From: Taishania sp037189645
GTDB lineage: Bacteria > Bacteroidota > Bacteroidia > Flavobacteriales_D > Crocinitomicaceae
Reading direction: 5' to 3'
DNA: 64,000 nt
Assembly (NCBI GenBank): GCA_037189645.1
Contig: JBBCIY010000001.1
Span: 124,001 to 188,000 of the forward strand
In this document: piece by piece, positions 42,479-51,049 of the stretch
Numbering within the stretch: position 1 is the first letter of the stretch
Layout of the letters: the number at the start of each line of letters is the position of its first letter
Translations under genes and position numbers: made by a program
The notes under the pieces: generated by a model
The model's input: the letters and a program-made list of their open reading frames with translations, nothing else
What the model was told of the DNA's origin: nothing
Database searches by the model: none

Positions 42479-43954
42479 ATGTCGCAAAAGTACTCAACCC
42501 GGGCAGAAGATTATTCCAAATGGTACAATGAAACGATCGAACGGGCAGATCTTGCGGAAAATTCCGGTGTTCGCGGATGCATGGTCATCAAGCCTTACGG
42601 TTATGCGATCTGGGAAAAAATCCAGGCGCAATTGGACAAAATGTTCAAGGAAACAGGTCACCAGAATGCTTATTTTCCTTTGTTCGTGCCGAAGAGTCTG
42701 TTTGAAGCTGAAGAAAAAAATGCGGAAGGTTTTGCAAAGGAATGTGCGGTTGTTACCCATTACCGTCTGAAGACGGATACTGAAAATCCGGGTAAATTGA
42801 TCGTAGATCCTGAGGCGAAACTGGAAGAAGAATTGATTGTTCGCCCTACTTCAGAAGCCATTATCTGGAATACATACAAAGGTTGGATCCAGTCTTATCG
42901 CGATTTGCCGATATTGATCAATCAATGGGCAAATGTTGTACGCTGGGAGATGCGTACGCGTCTTTTCCTGAGGACAGCGGAATTTTTGTGGCAGGAAGGT
43001 CATACGGCTCATTCCACGAAACAAGAAGCCTATGAAGAAACGGAGCGGATGCTTGGGGTGTATGCCGAATTTGCTGAAAATTTCATGGCAATGCCTGTTA
43101 TTCAGGGGAGAAAGACTGAAAGCGAACGATTTGCGGGGGCTGATGATACACTGTGCATCGAAGCGATGATGCAGGATACAAAAGCTTTGCAGGCTGGTAC
43201 TTCTCACTTTTTAGGTCAGAACTTCGCCAAAGCCTTTGATGTGAAATTTACTGATTCCGAAGGAAAGCTGGACTATGTGTGGGCAACTTCATGGGGAGTT
43301 TCAACCCGTCTGATGGGAGCGTTGATTATGACTCATTCTGACGATGAAGGATTGGTGTTGCCTCCGAAGCTGGCTCCGATTCAGGTAGTGGGCGTTCCCA
43401 TCTTTAAAACGGATGAAGAATACAATGCGATCGGGAAGAAGTTTGATGAATTGTCGGTAAAGCTGAAAGCACACGGAATTTCTTTCAAATATGACGATGA
43501 CAAGAATCGGCGTCCGGGGTGGAAGTTTGCTGAATATGAGGCAAAAGGAGTTCCTCTTCGCCTGGCAATGGGACCCAGAGATATGGAAAACGGTAACATT
43601 GAAGTGGCTCGTCGTGATACAAAAACAAAAGAGGTGGTTCCTTTTGAAGGATTGGATGCGTTGATTATTCGTCTTTTAAATGAGATCCAGGATAATTTAT
43701 ACAAAAAAGCATTGACTTTCAGGGATGAAAATCTCCACAAAGTAGATACGTACGAGGAATTCAAAACGAGACTGGCTGAACAGGGCGGCTTTTACCTTGT
43801 TCATTGGGACGGTACACCTGAAACAGAAGCGAAAATAAAAGAAGAAACACAGGCGACAATTCGCTGTATCCCTTTTGATGCATCAGAGGAAGGGGTTTGT
43901 ATGGTGACAGGAAAACCATCTAAACAGCGAGTGGTCATATCAAAAGCATACTAA
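42479..43954 (+). CDS. proS: Prolyl-tRNA synthetase, eukaryote/archaeal-like type
   Basis: Charges tRNA-Pro with proline. 491 residues, lacking the editing insertion of the bacterial-type enzyme. Class II motifs are visible: motif 2 around RTRLFLRTAEFLWQEGHTAH, and motif 3 region TSWGVSTRLMGALIMTHSDDEGLVLPPKLAP. The anticodon-binding and C-terminal zinc-like part (IRCIPFD...GVCMVTGKPSKQRVVISKAY) ends with tyrosine as in the archaeal-type ProS. It is followed 1 bp later by the next gene. Confidence 0.93.
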   Translation: MSQKYSTRAEDYSKWYNETIERADLAENSGVRGCMVIKPYGYAIWEKIQAQLDKMFKETGHQNAYFPLFVPKSLFEAEEKNAEGFAKECAVVTHYRLKTDTENPGKLIVDPEAKLEEELIVRPTSEAIIWNTYKGWIQSYRDLPILINQWANVVRWEMRTRLFLRTAEFLWQEGHTAHSTKQEAYEETERMLGVYAEFAENFMAMPVIQGRKTESERFAGADDTLCIEAMMQDTKALQAGTSHFLGQNFAKAFDVKFTDSEGKLDYVWATSWGVSTRLMGALIMTHSDDEGLVLPPKLAPIQVVGVPIFKTDEEYNAIGKKFDELSVKLKAHGISFKYDDDKNRRPGWKFAEYEAKGVPLRLAMGPRDMENGNIEVARRDTKTKEVVPFEGLDALIIRLLNEIQDNLYKKALTFRDENLHKVDTYEEFKTRLAEQGGFYLVHWDGTPETEAKIKEETQATIRCIPFDASEEGVCMVTGKPSKQRVVISKAY

Positions 43955-43955
43955 G

Positions 43956-44657
43956 ATGGCAGATCAGAAAATAGTTGAATCATTACATCCCAATTCCAGG
44001 AAGATCGTTGATTTATTATTGGAGAAATCAGCATTGAAGCAGGATGTATATGAAGATTCACACACAGCGTTTAACCAATTGCGTGAGCTGGTTAAGGAAG
44101 AAGTGGAATTGCTTAAACAATGTATAGATGACAAGCGTATCCGGTTGTCAATTGTAGAAAAGAGCCAGTCTGAATTTCATGTTTTTATTGGTAGTGACGT
44201 ACTGGTTTACCAGGTGCACTCGAATGTATTCAGATTGGAGGATGAGCACCCTAACTGGCACAATCCTTATCTCCGGGAGGATTCTTCAAGAGGTTTTTTC
44301 GGAATTATCCATATCTATAACTTCCTGGCTGAATCGTTCCTTCAAAACCGGTATAATGATCCGGGTTACCTGATCGGAAGAATTTTTGTTAACAAGGACT
44401 GTCACTTTTTTGTAGAGGGAAGGGGGCAGTTGGGCTTTTTATTTAAAGACGTTGCAAAAGGGGAGTGGAGAAATGAATCCATCCGGCACATCATTCAGGT
44501 GTCGTTTGCTTATGCCCTGGAATTTGACTTATTTGTTCCGCCTTATGACATGGTTCAGGAATTGAATGTTGGCCAAATGCAGTCACTTGGAAACAGTTCC
44601 CAAGCTGCTACAGGAAAACGCCTGGGATTTAAGTTCAAGGCAGAGGAGGAAGAATAA
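43956..44657 (+). CDS. Conserved hypothetical cytosolic protein
   Basis: 233 residues. It starts one base after the proS stop, so it is probably co-transcribed. Visible features are a mixed alpha/beta N-terminus (HPNSRKIVDLLLEKSALKQDVYEDS), a central GRIFVNKDCHFFVEGRGQLGFLF, and no membrane segment. I recognise it as a conserved Bacteroidota family without a named function. The link to proS could mean a translation-related role, but that is inference from position only. Confidence 0.65.
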   Translation: MADQKIVESLHPNSRKIVDLLLEKSALKQDVYEDSHTAFNQLRELVKEEVELLKQCIDDKRIRLSIVEKSQSEFHVFIGSDVLVYQVHSNVFRLEDEHPNWHNPYLREDSSRGFFGIIHIYNFLAESFLQNRYNDPGYLIGRIFVNKDCHFFVEGRGQLGFLFKDVAKGEWRNESIRHIIQVSFAYALEFDLFVPPYDMVQELNVGQMQSLGNSSQAATGKRLGFKFKAEEEE

Positions 44658-44688
44658 CGGAAATATAAGGGTATACGTGTTTGTTGTG

Positions 44689-44733
44689 ATATAATGATAT
44701 TCCGATATCGGGATATTGCGATATGGTCCTATT
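44689..44733 (+). repeat. Dispersed palindromic repeat, copy 4 (tandem)
   Basis: Two overlapping 20-base units: ATATAATGATATTCCGATAT (44689-44708) and ATATCGGGATATTGCGATAT (44705-44724), sharing four bases, so the period is 16 bp. A tail GGTCCTATT follows. It lies between the proS-linked gene and the ArsR-type regulator. Confidence 0.7.
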
Positions 44734-44825
44734 CGAAAATCTGTGAAAAAAAGTTGTAGAATTGATGGTTATTATTTAACTTCAGGTAAACAATAATTTT
44801 ACAACCTTTTTTAAACTAAACGATT

Positions 44826-45242
44826 ATGGGCGCTACAAAATGTGAACTCTATACTGAAGAGCTGGTAAGACTTGCCGATTTATTGAAAGCTACTGCACAT
44901 CCTGCCAGATTAAAAGCATTGCTGATCATTGCAAGAGAAACGGACAATGATGTAACGGCAGCTGAAATCCAGAAGGAAATTAAATTATCCCAATCAACTA
45001 TTTCACAACATTTAAAGCAGTTGAGAGATGTTGGATTGGTTAAAAACAAGATGGTCCTTAAGAATAATAAGGCTTGCCTGAGCTACAGGATAGACAGGGA
45101 AGCTGTAGAGCAGGTTGAAAAGCTCATCCATTATCTGTTTGAAAAGACAGACTTAAAGTACGATGATAGATTTGAAACGGTTCAGTCATTTTTTTCAAAG
45201 CTACATAAGATCACAAATTGGAATCAATGTTTTGAATCCTGA
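44826..45242 (+). CDS. ArsR-family winged-helix regulator
   Basis: 138 residues with a winged helix: LADLLKATAHPARLKALLIIARETDNDVTAAEIQKEIKLSQSTISQHLKQLRDVGLV. The start MGATKCELYTEELV contains a single cysteine. It lacks the ELCVCDL metal motif of ArsR, so it may not sense metals. The likely target is not visible, since no effector gene is adjacent. The downstream gene converges. Confidence 0.82.
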   Translation: MGATKCELYTEELVRLADLLKATAHPARLKALLIIARETDNDVTAAEIQKEIKLSQSTISQHLKQLRDVGLVKNKMVLKNNKACLSYRIDREAVEQVEKLIHYLFEKTDLKYDDRFETVQSFFSKLHKITNWNQCFES

Positions 45243-45261
45243 TTTGAACAACTGAAAGATA

Positions 45262-45906
45262 TTACACAAGTTCCTGTATCGCTTTTTTGGTACCGATGTT
45301 TCGGGTAATAAAATCCTTTTCCAGTTTCGGGCTCCTCGCAGGAGAATATTCCCTGCCGTAAAAGATGATCTGAAGGTGTAGTTTGTTCCATTTACTCCGG
45401 GGAAAAAGCTTTTTGGCGTCTTTTTCTGTTTGTTCTACACTTTTTCCGTTTGTAATTCCCCAGCGTGTTAATAACCGGTGGATATGTGTGTCAACCGGGA
45501 AGGCGGGGACATGAAATGCCTGTGACATGACGACAGATGCCGTTTTGTGACCGACGCCCGGAAGTTTTTCCAGTGCAGTAAATGATTGCGGGACTTCACC
45601 ATTGTATTCGTTGATCAGGATGTGTGACAAGTCATAAATAGCCTGTGATTTCCTGGGAGAGAGTCCACATGGGCGAATGATCTCTTTTATTTCTTCCACT
45701 GACAGTTTAATCATGTCAAACGGATTGTCGGCCCGTTTAAATAAGATCGGAGTAATGGTGTTGACACGCGCATCTGTACATTGCGCAGAGAGTAGAACCG
45801 CGATCAGCAATGTATATGCATCTTTGTGATCCAGCGGAATGGGTGTTTCCGGGTACAATTTTTCCAGTTCTTCAATGATGTAACCTGCTTTTTCTTTTTT
45901 TGTCAT
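45262..45906 (-). CDS. nth: Endonuclease III-like DNA glycosylase, Fe-S cluster cysteines absent
   Basis: Excises oxidised pyrimidines and cuts the abasic strand. 214 residues with helix-hairpin-helix LPGVGHKTASVV, catalytic K121 and D139 (FPVDTHIHRL). The C-terminal region that normally holds C-x6-C-x2-C-x5-C reads YGREYSPARSPKLEKDFITR with no cysteine; the protein has only C43 and C80. The reading frame is clean, so this is cluster loss rather than truncation. It overlaps the start of its upstream neighbour by 4 bp (ATGA). Confidence 0.9.
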   Translation of the reverse strand: MTKKEKAGYIIEELEKLYPETPIPLDHKDAYTLLIAVLLSAQCTDARVNTITPILFKRADNPFDMIKLSVEEIKEIIRPCGLSPRKSQAIYDLSHILINEYNGEVPQSFTALEKLPGVGHKTASVVMSQAFHVPAFPVDTHIHRLLTRWGITNGKSVEQTEKDAKKLFPRSKWNKLHLQIIFYGREYSPARSPKLEKDFITRNIGTKKAIQELV

Positions 45907-46295
45907 TTGATAAATGGTTTTACAAGAATCTGATCCAATAGCTTGTTGAATTGTTTTTCATCGGATTTTGAAATTTCAGACTGATTGAATTTTAAAAATG
46001 CTGTTGTGAATTCATCCAGCGGATTGGCTGGGTTTTTCGCGGAATGAGCATTATTGAGGTATGTTGAAACACTTTGTAATAACTGGTGTTCAGGCTGATC
46101 TTTCAGCAGTTTGTTGACTGCAATTTTTGCAGAACGCATCTTTCCTGTTTCTATCAGGCAGAATAATTTTATCAGGATCAACTGAAATGTATTGGAAGAT
46201 CGTTTTTGCAATACCAAAATTTCTTTTAAAGCGTCATTGTACTCTTTCCCGTTCATCAAATTGATTAACTTCGCGTAATTGATGTTTTCCACCAT
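45903..46295 (-). CDS. Small helical (TPR-like) protein upstream of nth
   Basis: 130 residues, helical, with a repeat-like pattern (YNDALKEILVLQKRSSNTFQLILIKLFCLIETGKMRSAKI). No signal peptide. Its stop overlaps the nth start by 4 bp, implying coupled translation. Function is unknown; the coupling suggests a role connected to DNA repair or simply shared expression. Confidence 0.65.
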   Translation of the reverse strand: MVENINYAKLINLMNGKEYNDALKEILVLQKRSSNTFQLILIKLFCLIETGKMRSAKIAVNKLLKDQPEHQLLQSVSTYLNNAHSAKNPANPLDEFTTAFLKFNQSEISKSDEKQFNKLLDQILVKPFIK

Positions 46296-46306
46296 AGCTG
46301 ATTCGT

Positions 46307-46549
46307 ATGAATGACAAAGTTACAGACTTTCCTCAGTATCGGATGATTTCGGGGAGAAAAGTGTATTATAAAATTGAATCTGAAAAGCACTTTGTAGAAT
46401 TATCGTGGATCGGTGATAAGAAACGCAGGTATGAAATTACGGCAAACCAGTATCCGGAACTATTGCGGATAATGGATATGCTGGCATGTGAACCTCCTTA
46501 TACCATACTCCCCAGAGAAGAAGAAAAGCTGTTTGACTCCGAAAGTTAA
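46307..46549 (+). CDS. Small conserved hypothetical protein
   Basis: 80 residues, acidic C-terminus, no membrane segment (MNDKVTDFPQYRMISGRKVYYKIE). It is divergent from the TPR-like gene with only 11 bp between starts and converges with the serine hydrolase gene by a 4-bp overlap. The reading frame is intact and likely real, but the function is unknown. Confidence 0.6.
   Translation: MNDKVTDFPQYRMISGRKVYYKIESEKHFVELSWIGDKKRRYEITANQYPELLRIMDMLACEPPYTILPREEEKLFDSES
46315..46322 (-). promoter_or_regulatory. Candidate promoter -7 box of the TPR-like/nth operon
   Basis: Minus-strand TAACTTTG, exact consensus, 19 bp before the start at 46295 and lying within the coding region of the divergent 80-residue gene. 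Confidence 0.45.
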
Positions 46550-47853
46550 TGTTTTAGAATTTTTGCTTTTGTTTTTGAGCTGTCGGTAAAAGTAATATCC
46601 ATGAAATAAATTCCTTGTTCCAGATCATTTAGTTCTATTTTGGTTGATCCATTTAAAATGATTTCTTTCACGATTTTGCCGTTTATATCAGACAGTACAA
46701 TGAAAGAAACAGGTTCTTCGGATTGGATCGTCACGTTACCTGTCGCCGGGTTGGGATAGATAGAAATTTGTTCTGAATTATTTTTTTCAATTCCCAAAGG
46801 ACCGCAACTCAGATCATTCAGATAATCCCAGATTTCATTGTGCATGAGGTAAGGTACCAAGGAGGAGGTAGGTGCTTCTCCCATTCGTATCCATACCATA
46901 TTCTGGCTGGGAACCACGTCAATGAACTGTCCGTTCATCCCCATTGCCGCGTACATATCAGCTGGAGCATTGGGAGAAAAATAACCGGGAAAAACAGTCT
47001 GGATCTGTGGCACCATAAATGATGCTTTTCCGTTCAGCCACCATAGGTAGCCATACGATTGATTCAAGGACTGGGAAGTATTGATCAGTTGATCGAAGTA
47101 TGCCTGATCGGTCATTATTTGTGTTCCGTTCCAATTTCCATTATTAAGCATTAGCAGGCCAAAACGAGCCATGCTCCTGGCGTTACTGAAGAATACATTA
47201 TTGTAGTCAACTCCATAGAACATACCTGTCATTCCAGTCGGCGATTTCAACTTTTGAGTTGTGTATACATTCAACGTCTGACCGGTAGCATTTTCTATAA
47301 CCTTATCCAATAAGGTATAAGGAGCGTTATGATAGGCCCATCTTGTTCCCGGGTCTGCAAGGTAAACAAGGCAGGTGTCCAGGGTACAGAAATTGTCTGC
47401 CACTCCGTCATCCAGACCGGATGTCATGGTCAGTTGATTCCAGATGGTGATCTTTTCTTCCTGCTCAGGGGTTAAGTCAGTCCATCCCTGCCCCAGGTAG
47501 TGGGAGGTTGTATCTGTGATTGACAAATATCCTTCCTGTTGAGCTATTCCCGTCATAAATGAGGTAATTGTTTTTCCTGCGGAAGCCCAGTACCAGGTAC
47601 TATTCTGATTGAAAGAATCAAAATATTTTTCCAATACGATTTTCCCGTCTTTTAACAAAATAAATGCCTTCGAATTGTTTTCTTCCAGATAGTTATACAT
47701 TGCATCTATCTTTTCCTGACACCATCCCAACGATTGAGGGGACAGGGTGTCCCAATTGTTCCCAATGACCGGCGGGAAATAAATATTCTGAGAGATCGTA
47801 ACAGGTGAGTAAAGCCCAAGTAGCAGGAAAAGAGTTTTTTGCAATGTTTTCAT
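46546..47853 (-). CDS. Serine hydrolase (beta-lactamase/DD-peptidase class C fold) with T9SS type A sorting domain
   Basis: 435 residues from the ATG at 47853. Signal peptide MKTLQKTLFLLLGLYSPVTISQ. The catalytic motif is WYWASAGKTITSF (S-A-G-K), with a YHN-type motif in WAYHNAPYTLLDKV. The C-terminal ~75 residues (ISIYPNPATGNVTIQSEE to AKILKH) are a T9SS type A sorting domain with the usual KxxK-like end. The product is likely secreted or cell-surface attached. The substrate, a peptide or ester, is not decided. Confidence 0.87.
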   Translation of the reverse strand: MKTLQKTLFLLLGLYSPVTISQNIYFPPVIGNNWDTLSPQSLGWCQEKIDAMYNYLEENNSKAFILLKDGKIVLEKYFDSFNQNSTWYWASAGKTITSFMTGIAQQEGYLSITDTTSHYLGQGWTDLTPEQEEKITIWNQLTMTSGLDDGVADNFCTLDTCLVYLADPGTRWAYHNAPYTLLDKVIENATGQTLNVYTTQKLKSPTGMTGMFYGVDYNNVFFSNARSMARFGLLMLNNGNWNGTQIMTDQAYFDQLINTSQSLNQSYGYLWWLNGKASFMVPQIQTVFPGYFSPNAPADMYAAMGMNGQFIDVVPSQNMVWIRMGEAPTSSLVPYLMHNEIWDYLNDLSCGPLGIEKNNSEQISIYPNPATGNVTIQSEEPVSFIVLSDINGKIVKEIILNGSTKIELNDLEQGIYFMDITFTDSSKTKAKILKH

Positions 47854-47912
47854 GAGTATGAATTTGAAACTAAAATTAATCATTTTTCTTCTTCGTATGA
47901 AGATAAATTGCT

Positions 47913-47941
47913 TTATCGCAATATTACGATATAATGCCATT
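47913..47941 (+). repeat. Dispersed palindromic repeat, copy 5
   Basis: TTATCGCAATATTACGATAT followed by AATGCCATT. It lies in the divergent gap between the serine hydrolase and fabF. Confidence 0.65.
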
Positions 47942-47977
47942 TCTCTTAGCAGAACTTTGCCGACATCTATTATTTTT

Positions 47978-47985
47978 TATTTTTG
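47978..47985 (+). promoter_or_regulatory. Promoter -7 box of fabF
   Basis: TATTTTTG, exact consensus, 19 bp before the ATG at 48005. Confidence 0.5.
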
Positions 47986-48004
47986 TGCACCAAATAGTTA
48001 AAAT

Positions 48005-49249
48005 ATGAGACGAGTCGTAGTAACAGGATTAGGGGCATTGACACCTATCGGAAATGATGTTGACAGTTTTTGGAAGAGCCTGGTGGATGGAACCAGCGGT
48101 GCTGCTCCGATCACTAAGTTCGACACATCTAAATTCAAGGTTCAGTTTGCATGTGAGTTGAAAAACTTTGATCCTGCCGACTATTTTCATGTAAAAGAGC
48201 TGCGCCAGTATGACCGTTTTTCATTGTATGCGCTGTATGCAGTGGACCAGGCATTGAAAACCGGGAACATCGACTTTGAAACCATCAATAAAGATCGGGT
48301 TGGTGTCATCTGGGGTTCAGGAAATGGTGGAATACAGACCTTTCAGGATCAGATGAAGGAATATTGCGATGGAGACGGCACACCGCGTTTTACTCCATTT
48401 TTTATTCCCCGTATCCTGGTGGATATTGCTTCAGGGATTATTTCCATTAAATATGGACTCAGAGGAGTTAATTTTTGCCCTGTTTCGGCCTGTGCAACTT
48501 CCAACACAGCATTGATAGAAGCATTTAATTATATCAAGTGGGATAAAGCCGATATGATCATTACCGGAGGGTCGGAAGCAGCGATCAACGAAGCAGCGAT
48601 CGGAGGGTTTTCATCTGCAAAGGCGTTGTCAACAAGAAACGATTCTCCGGAAACAGCCTCCCGACCTTTTGATATTACCCGCGACGGGTTTGTGATGGGA
48701 GAGGGGGCTGGAGCGATTATCCTGGAAGAATATGAACATGCAAAGAAAAGAGGAGCGACCATCTATGCGGAAATTGTTGGAGGAGGAATGGCCGCGGATG
48801 CCTACCATCTGACCGGTACACACCCGGAAGGTGATGGCGCTGTGCTGGGAATGAACGAAGCATTACGCGAGGCGGGAATAACTCATGAACAGATTGATTA
48901 CATCAATATGCATGCTACTTCCACTTCCCAGGGAGATACTTCTGAATTGGTTGCTGTGAAACGGGTGTTTGGTGAGCGGAAATCACTGGCAGTCTCTGCA
49001 ACAAAATCAATGACAGGACATTTGCTGGGTGCGGCAGGTGCTATCGAAGGAATTGCCTGTATTTTGGCTCTGAAAAACGGAGTGGTTCCACCGACGATCA
49101 ATACAACGGAAATTGAGCCGGAGTTCAAGGATGCCTATCATTTTCCGCTTCAGAAAGGCGTGAAGAAAGAGTTGGCATATGCGATGAGCAACACCTTTGG
49201 TTTTGGAGGGCACATTGCAAGCGTGTTATTTAAGAAGCTGGATGAGTAG
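48005..49249 (+). CDS. fabF: 3-oxoacyl-ACP synthase II FabF
   Basis: Condenses malonyl-ACP with acyl-ACP in fatty-acid elongation. 414 residues with catalytic C163 in CPVSACATSN and the active-site histidines H303 (NMHATSTSQGD) and H339 (MTGHLLGAAGAIEG). GFGFGGH-type NTFGFGGHIA lies near the end. It usually follows acpP, but none is visible upstream here. Confidence 0.95.
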   Translation: MRRVVVTGLGALTPIGNDVDSFWKSLVDGTSGAAPITKFDTSKFKVQFACELKNFDPADYFHVKELRQYDRFSLYALYAVDQALKTGNIDFETINKDRVGVIWGSGNGGIQTFQDQMKEYCDGDGTPRFTPFFIPRILVDIASGIISIKYGLRGVNFCPVSACATSNTALIEAFNYIKWDKADMIITGGSEAAINEAAIGGFSSAKALSTRNDSPETASRPFDITRDGFVMGEGAGAIILEEYEHAKKRGATIYAEIVGGGMAADAYHLTGTHPEGDGAVLGMNEALREAGITHEQIDYINMHATSTSQGDTSELVAVKRVFGERKSLAVSATKSMTGHLLGAAGAIEGIACILALKNGVVPPTINTTEIEPEFKDAYHFPLQKGVKKELAYAMSNTFGFGGHIASVLFKKLDE

Positions 49250-49258
49250 AAAAGGAAG

Positions 49259-49624
49259 TTACTCTTCTCTTTTTGTTTTCATAAAGAAACCAAAATAGAT
49301 CAGGTGGCCGAAAAAAACCATTGAGAGGATAATTCTTAAGTATAGATTTTCCACAAAGTAAAAGCTCACGGAAACAACGATCAGTACCGAAACCAGGATT
49401 TCGATTTTCTTTCGTAAAGGAACCGGCCTGTTGGGGCGGTAACTTTCGATGTAATCGTTGTACATTTTTGTGGAAATAAACCATTTATGAAATTTATCTG
49501 ATCCTTTGGAAAAACAAAATAAGGTCAGGAGGAAAAATGGAGTGGTCGGAAGAAGGGGAAGAAAAATTCCCAGAACTCCTAATCCTAAAGAAATGCACCC
49601 TGATATTACCCAAAAATACTTCAT
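49259..49624 (-). CDS. DUF454 (YbaN-like) inner-membrane protein
   Basis: 121 residues from the ATG at 49624. It has three or four hydrophobic segments and the family pattern GCISLGLGVLGIFLPLLPTTPFFLLTLFCFSKGSDKFHKW. No function has been assigned to this family to my knowledge. An earlier TTG start at 49636 would add four residues. It converges with fabF across 9 bp. Confidence 0.85.
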   Translation of the reverse strand: MKYFWVISGCISLGLGVLGIFLPLLPTTPFFLLTLFCFSKGSDKFHKWFISTKMYNDYIESYRPNRPVPLRKKIEILVSVLIVVSVSFYFVENLYLRIILSMVFFGHLIYFGFFMKTKREE

Positions 49625-49686
49625 CTGCGAGCGCAAATTTAATGCTAATTATTAAACCTGCGATGATCCGTGAAGCTGTAAAAAGA

Positions 49687-49720
49687 AAATCTCTCTGATT
49701 CAATACAATCAGAGAGATTT
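49687..49720. terminator. Terminator hairpin after the sigma-linked membrane-protein gene
   Basis: 14-bp perfect stem AAATCTCTCTGATT / AATCAGAGAGATTT with a 6-base loop, flanked by AT-rich sequence. It lies between the 49763 stop and the DUF454 gene on the minus strand. Confidence 0.8.
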
Positions 49721-49762
49721 TCCTTGTTTGCTTTGTAGAGCTTGTTGTAGTAGCAGGAAGGA

Positions 49763-51046
49763 TTACAATCTCATAATAATTCCCTTGTATTCACGTGGTT
49801 CCCCTGGTTCAGGATTGGCCAGTATGACTTTCCAGATGAAGGATTTGTTTTCTTCAACCAGCTGGTTGGTAGTTGCGTCCACACCATTCCATCCTTCTAA
49901 AGAGCTTGTTTCGAAGATTACGGAACCTTTACGTGGTTCAATGATGTACATTTTAAATTCTGTATCTCTGTGCTGTAATGCAACAGGTATGAATCGATTT
50001 TTACGGCTGTCGTCGCTCAGCGGCATAAATCCTGTCGGTGCCAATAAGTTATAATCTTTATCAATGGTGATAGACTTTGTTGTGCTCGCTTCACATCCAT
50101 TGCTGTTCCTGGATGTAAGGGTTACCTGATGGGTTCCTTTTTTATAAAAATGAGCGTATGCCTTTGTTCCGGTTTGTTTAACAGGGCTTCCTTCAAAAGA
50201 CCATGTGAAACTGTTTCCTTCTGAATGGGTCTGAACCGGGATCGAAGGGATTCCATTTTCGTATTGGTTTTCCAGGTCTATCGTAAAATCAGCTTTTGGT
50301 GCCTCTTTTACGGTAAATGAACTTGTAACAGGTGCTTTTTTTGCCTGGATGACATAAGTTCCTGCTTCATTGGCTGTATAATACACTGAGCTTGAAGCCT
50401 TGATTTCAGTTTCTTTCCCGTTCGGCGAAACAATGAAAATGGAAACATTGTTTTTATTTGCAATTGGCAATACGCCTCCTTCACATATATCATTTATTTC
50501 CGGCAGGTATACCTGCTCTTCTCTCAACGGAGTGTTAACAACTATCGGGAAGCTTGCAAGCGGCCTTTCATTCGGAGTGGAAGGGACGGTCTGCTCATGC
50601 TTGTTCCTGTTTTGAGCCGGAACATCCTGCAGGTACTTTTCAGCTGTGTGTTGCTTTGTTCCTGTTGTTATTCCTGTGTTATCCTGAGCAGTAATATTTT
50701 CTGTCCCTGTACGAACTGTTTCAGAGGAGTGGGTGTCTTTAGAATACTGTTGTTCTTCTGATGCCGGTTGTTTGGCAACTGAAGTATCGTGATTCTGAGC
50801 AGTCTTTTTTCCAGCAGCAGGCTGACTGGAAGAACTGTTTACCACAGCGTAAATGATCGCTGACACAGCTATCAGTGCTACCCCGATCCCGGAAGCCCAC
50901 TTAAATGTATTGGTGGGAGCGGATTTTGAAGGACTGCCTTTCAATTGATCGAGCTTGTCATTCAGTGCATTCCACGCATCCGGGTTGTATGGTAATTCAT
51001 ACTTGTCAAATGCATTCTTAAAATTTTGTTCCAAATTACTTTTCAT
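49763..51046 (-). CDS. Membrane-anchored PKD protein with a CHU_C-like C-terminus, probable anti-sigma partner
   Basis: 427 residues, in the position of an anti-sigma gene. The N-terminal ~45 residues are cytosolic and amphipathic (LEQNFKNAFDKYELPYNPDAWNALNDKLDQ). One membrane segment lies near residues 49-69. A low-complexity linker follows, then a PKD-like domain (about 255-335, FTWSFEGSPVKQTGTKAYAHFYKKGTHQVTLTSRNSNGCE). The last ~90 residues (LLAPTGFMPLSDDSRKNRFIPV ... VIFETSSLEGWNGVDATTNQL) resemble the gliding-motility/T9SS type B sorting domain. There is no signal peptide, so this domain should stay in the periplasm. It starts 3 bp after the ECF sigma factor stop. Confidence 0.75.
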   Translation of the reverse strand: MKSNLEQNFKNAFDKYELPYNPDAWNALNDKLDQLKGSPSKSAPTNTFKWASGIGVALIAVSAIIYAVVNSSSSQPAAGKKTAQNHDTSVAKQPASEEQQYSKDTHSSETVRTGTENITAQDNTGITTGTKQHTAEKYLQDVPAQNRNKHEQTVPSTPNERPLASFPIVVNTPLREEQVYLPEINDICEGGVLPIANKNNVSIFIVSPNGKETEIKASSSVYYTANEAGTYVIQAKKAPVTSSFTVKEAPKADFTIDLENQYENGIPSIPVQTHSEGNSFTWSFEGSPVKQTGTKAYAHFYKKGTHQVTLTSRNSNGCEASTTKSITIDKDYNLLAPTGFMPLSDDSRKNRFIPVALQHRDTEFKMYIIEPRKGSVIFETSSLEGWNGVDATTNQLVEENKSFIWKVILANPEPGEPREYKGIIMRL

Positions 51047-51049
51047 TGA

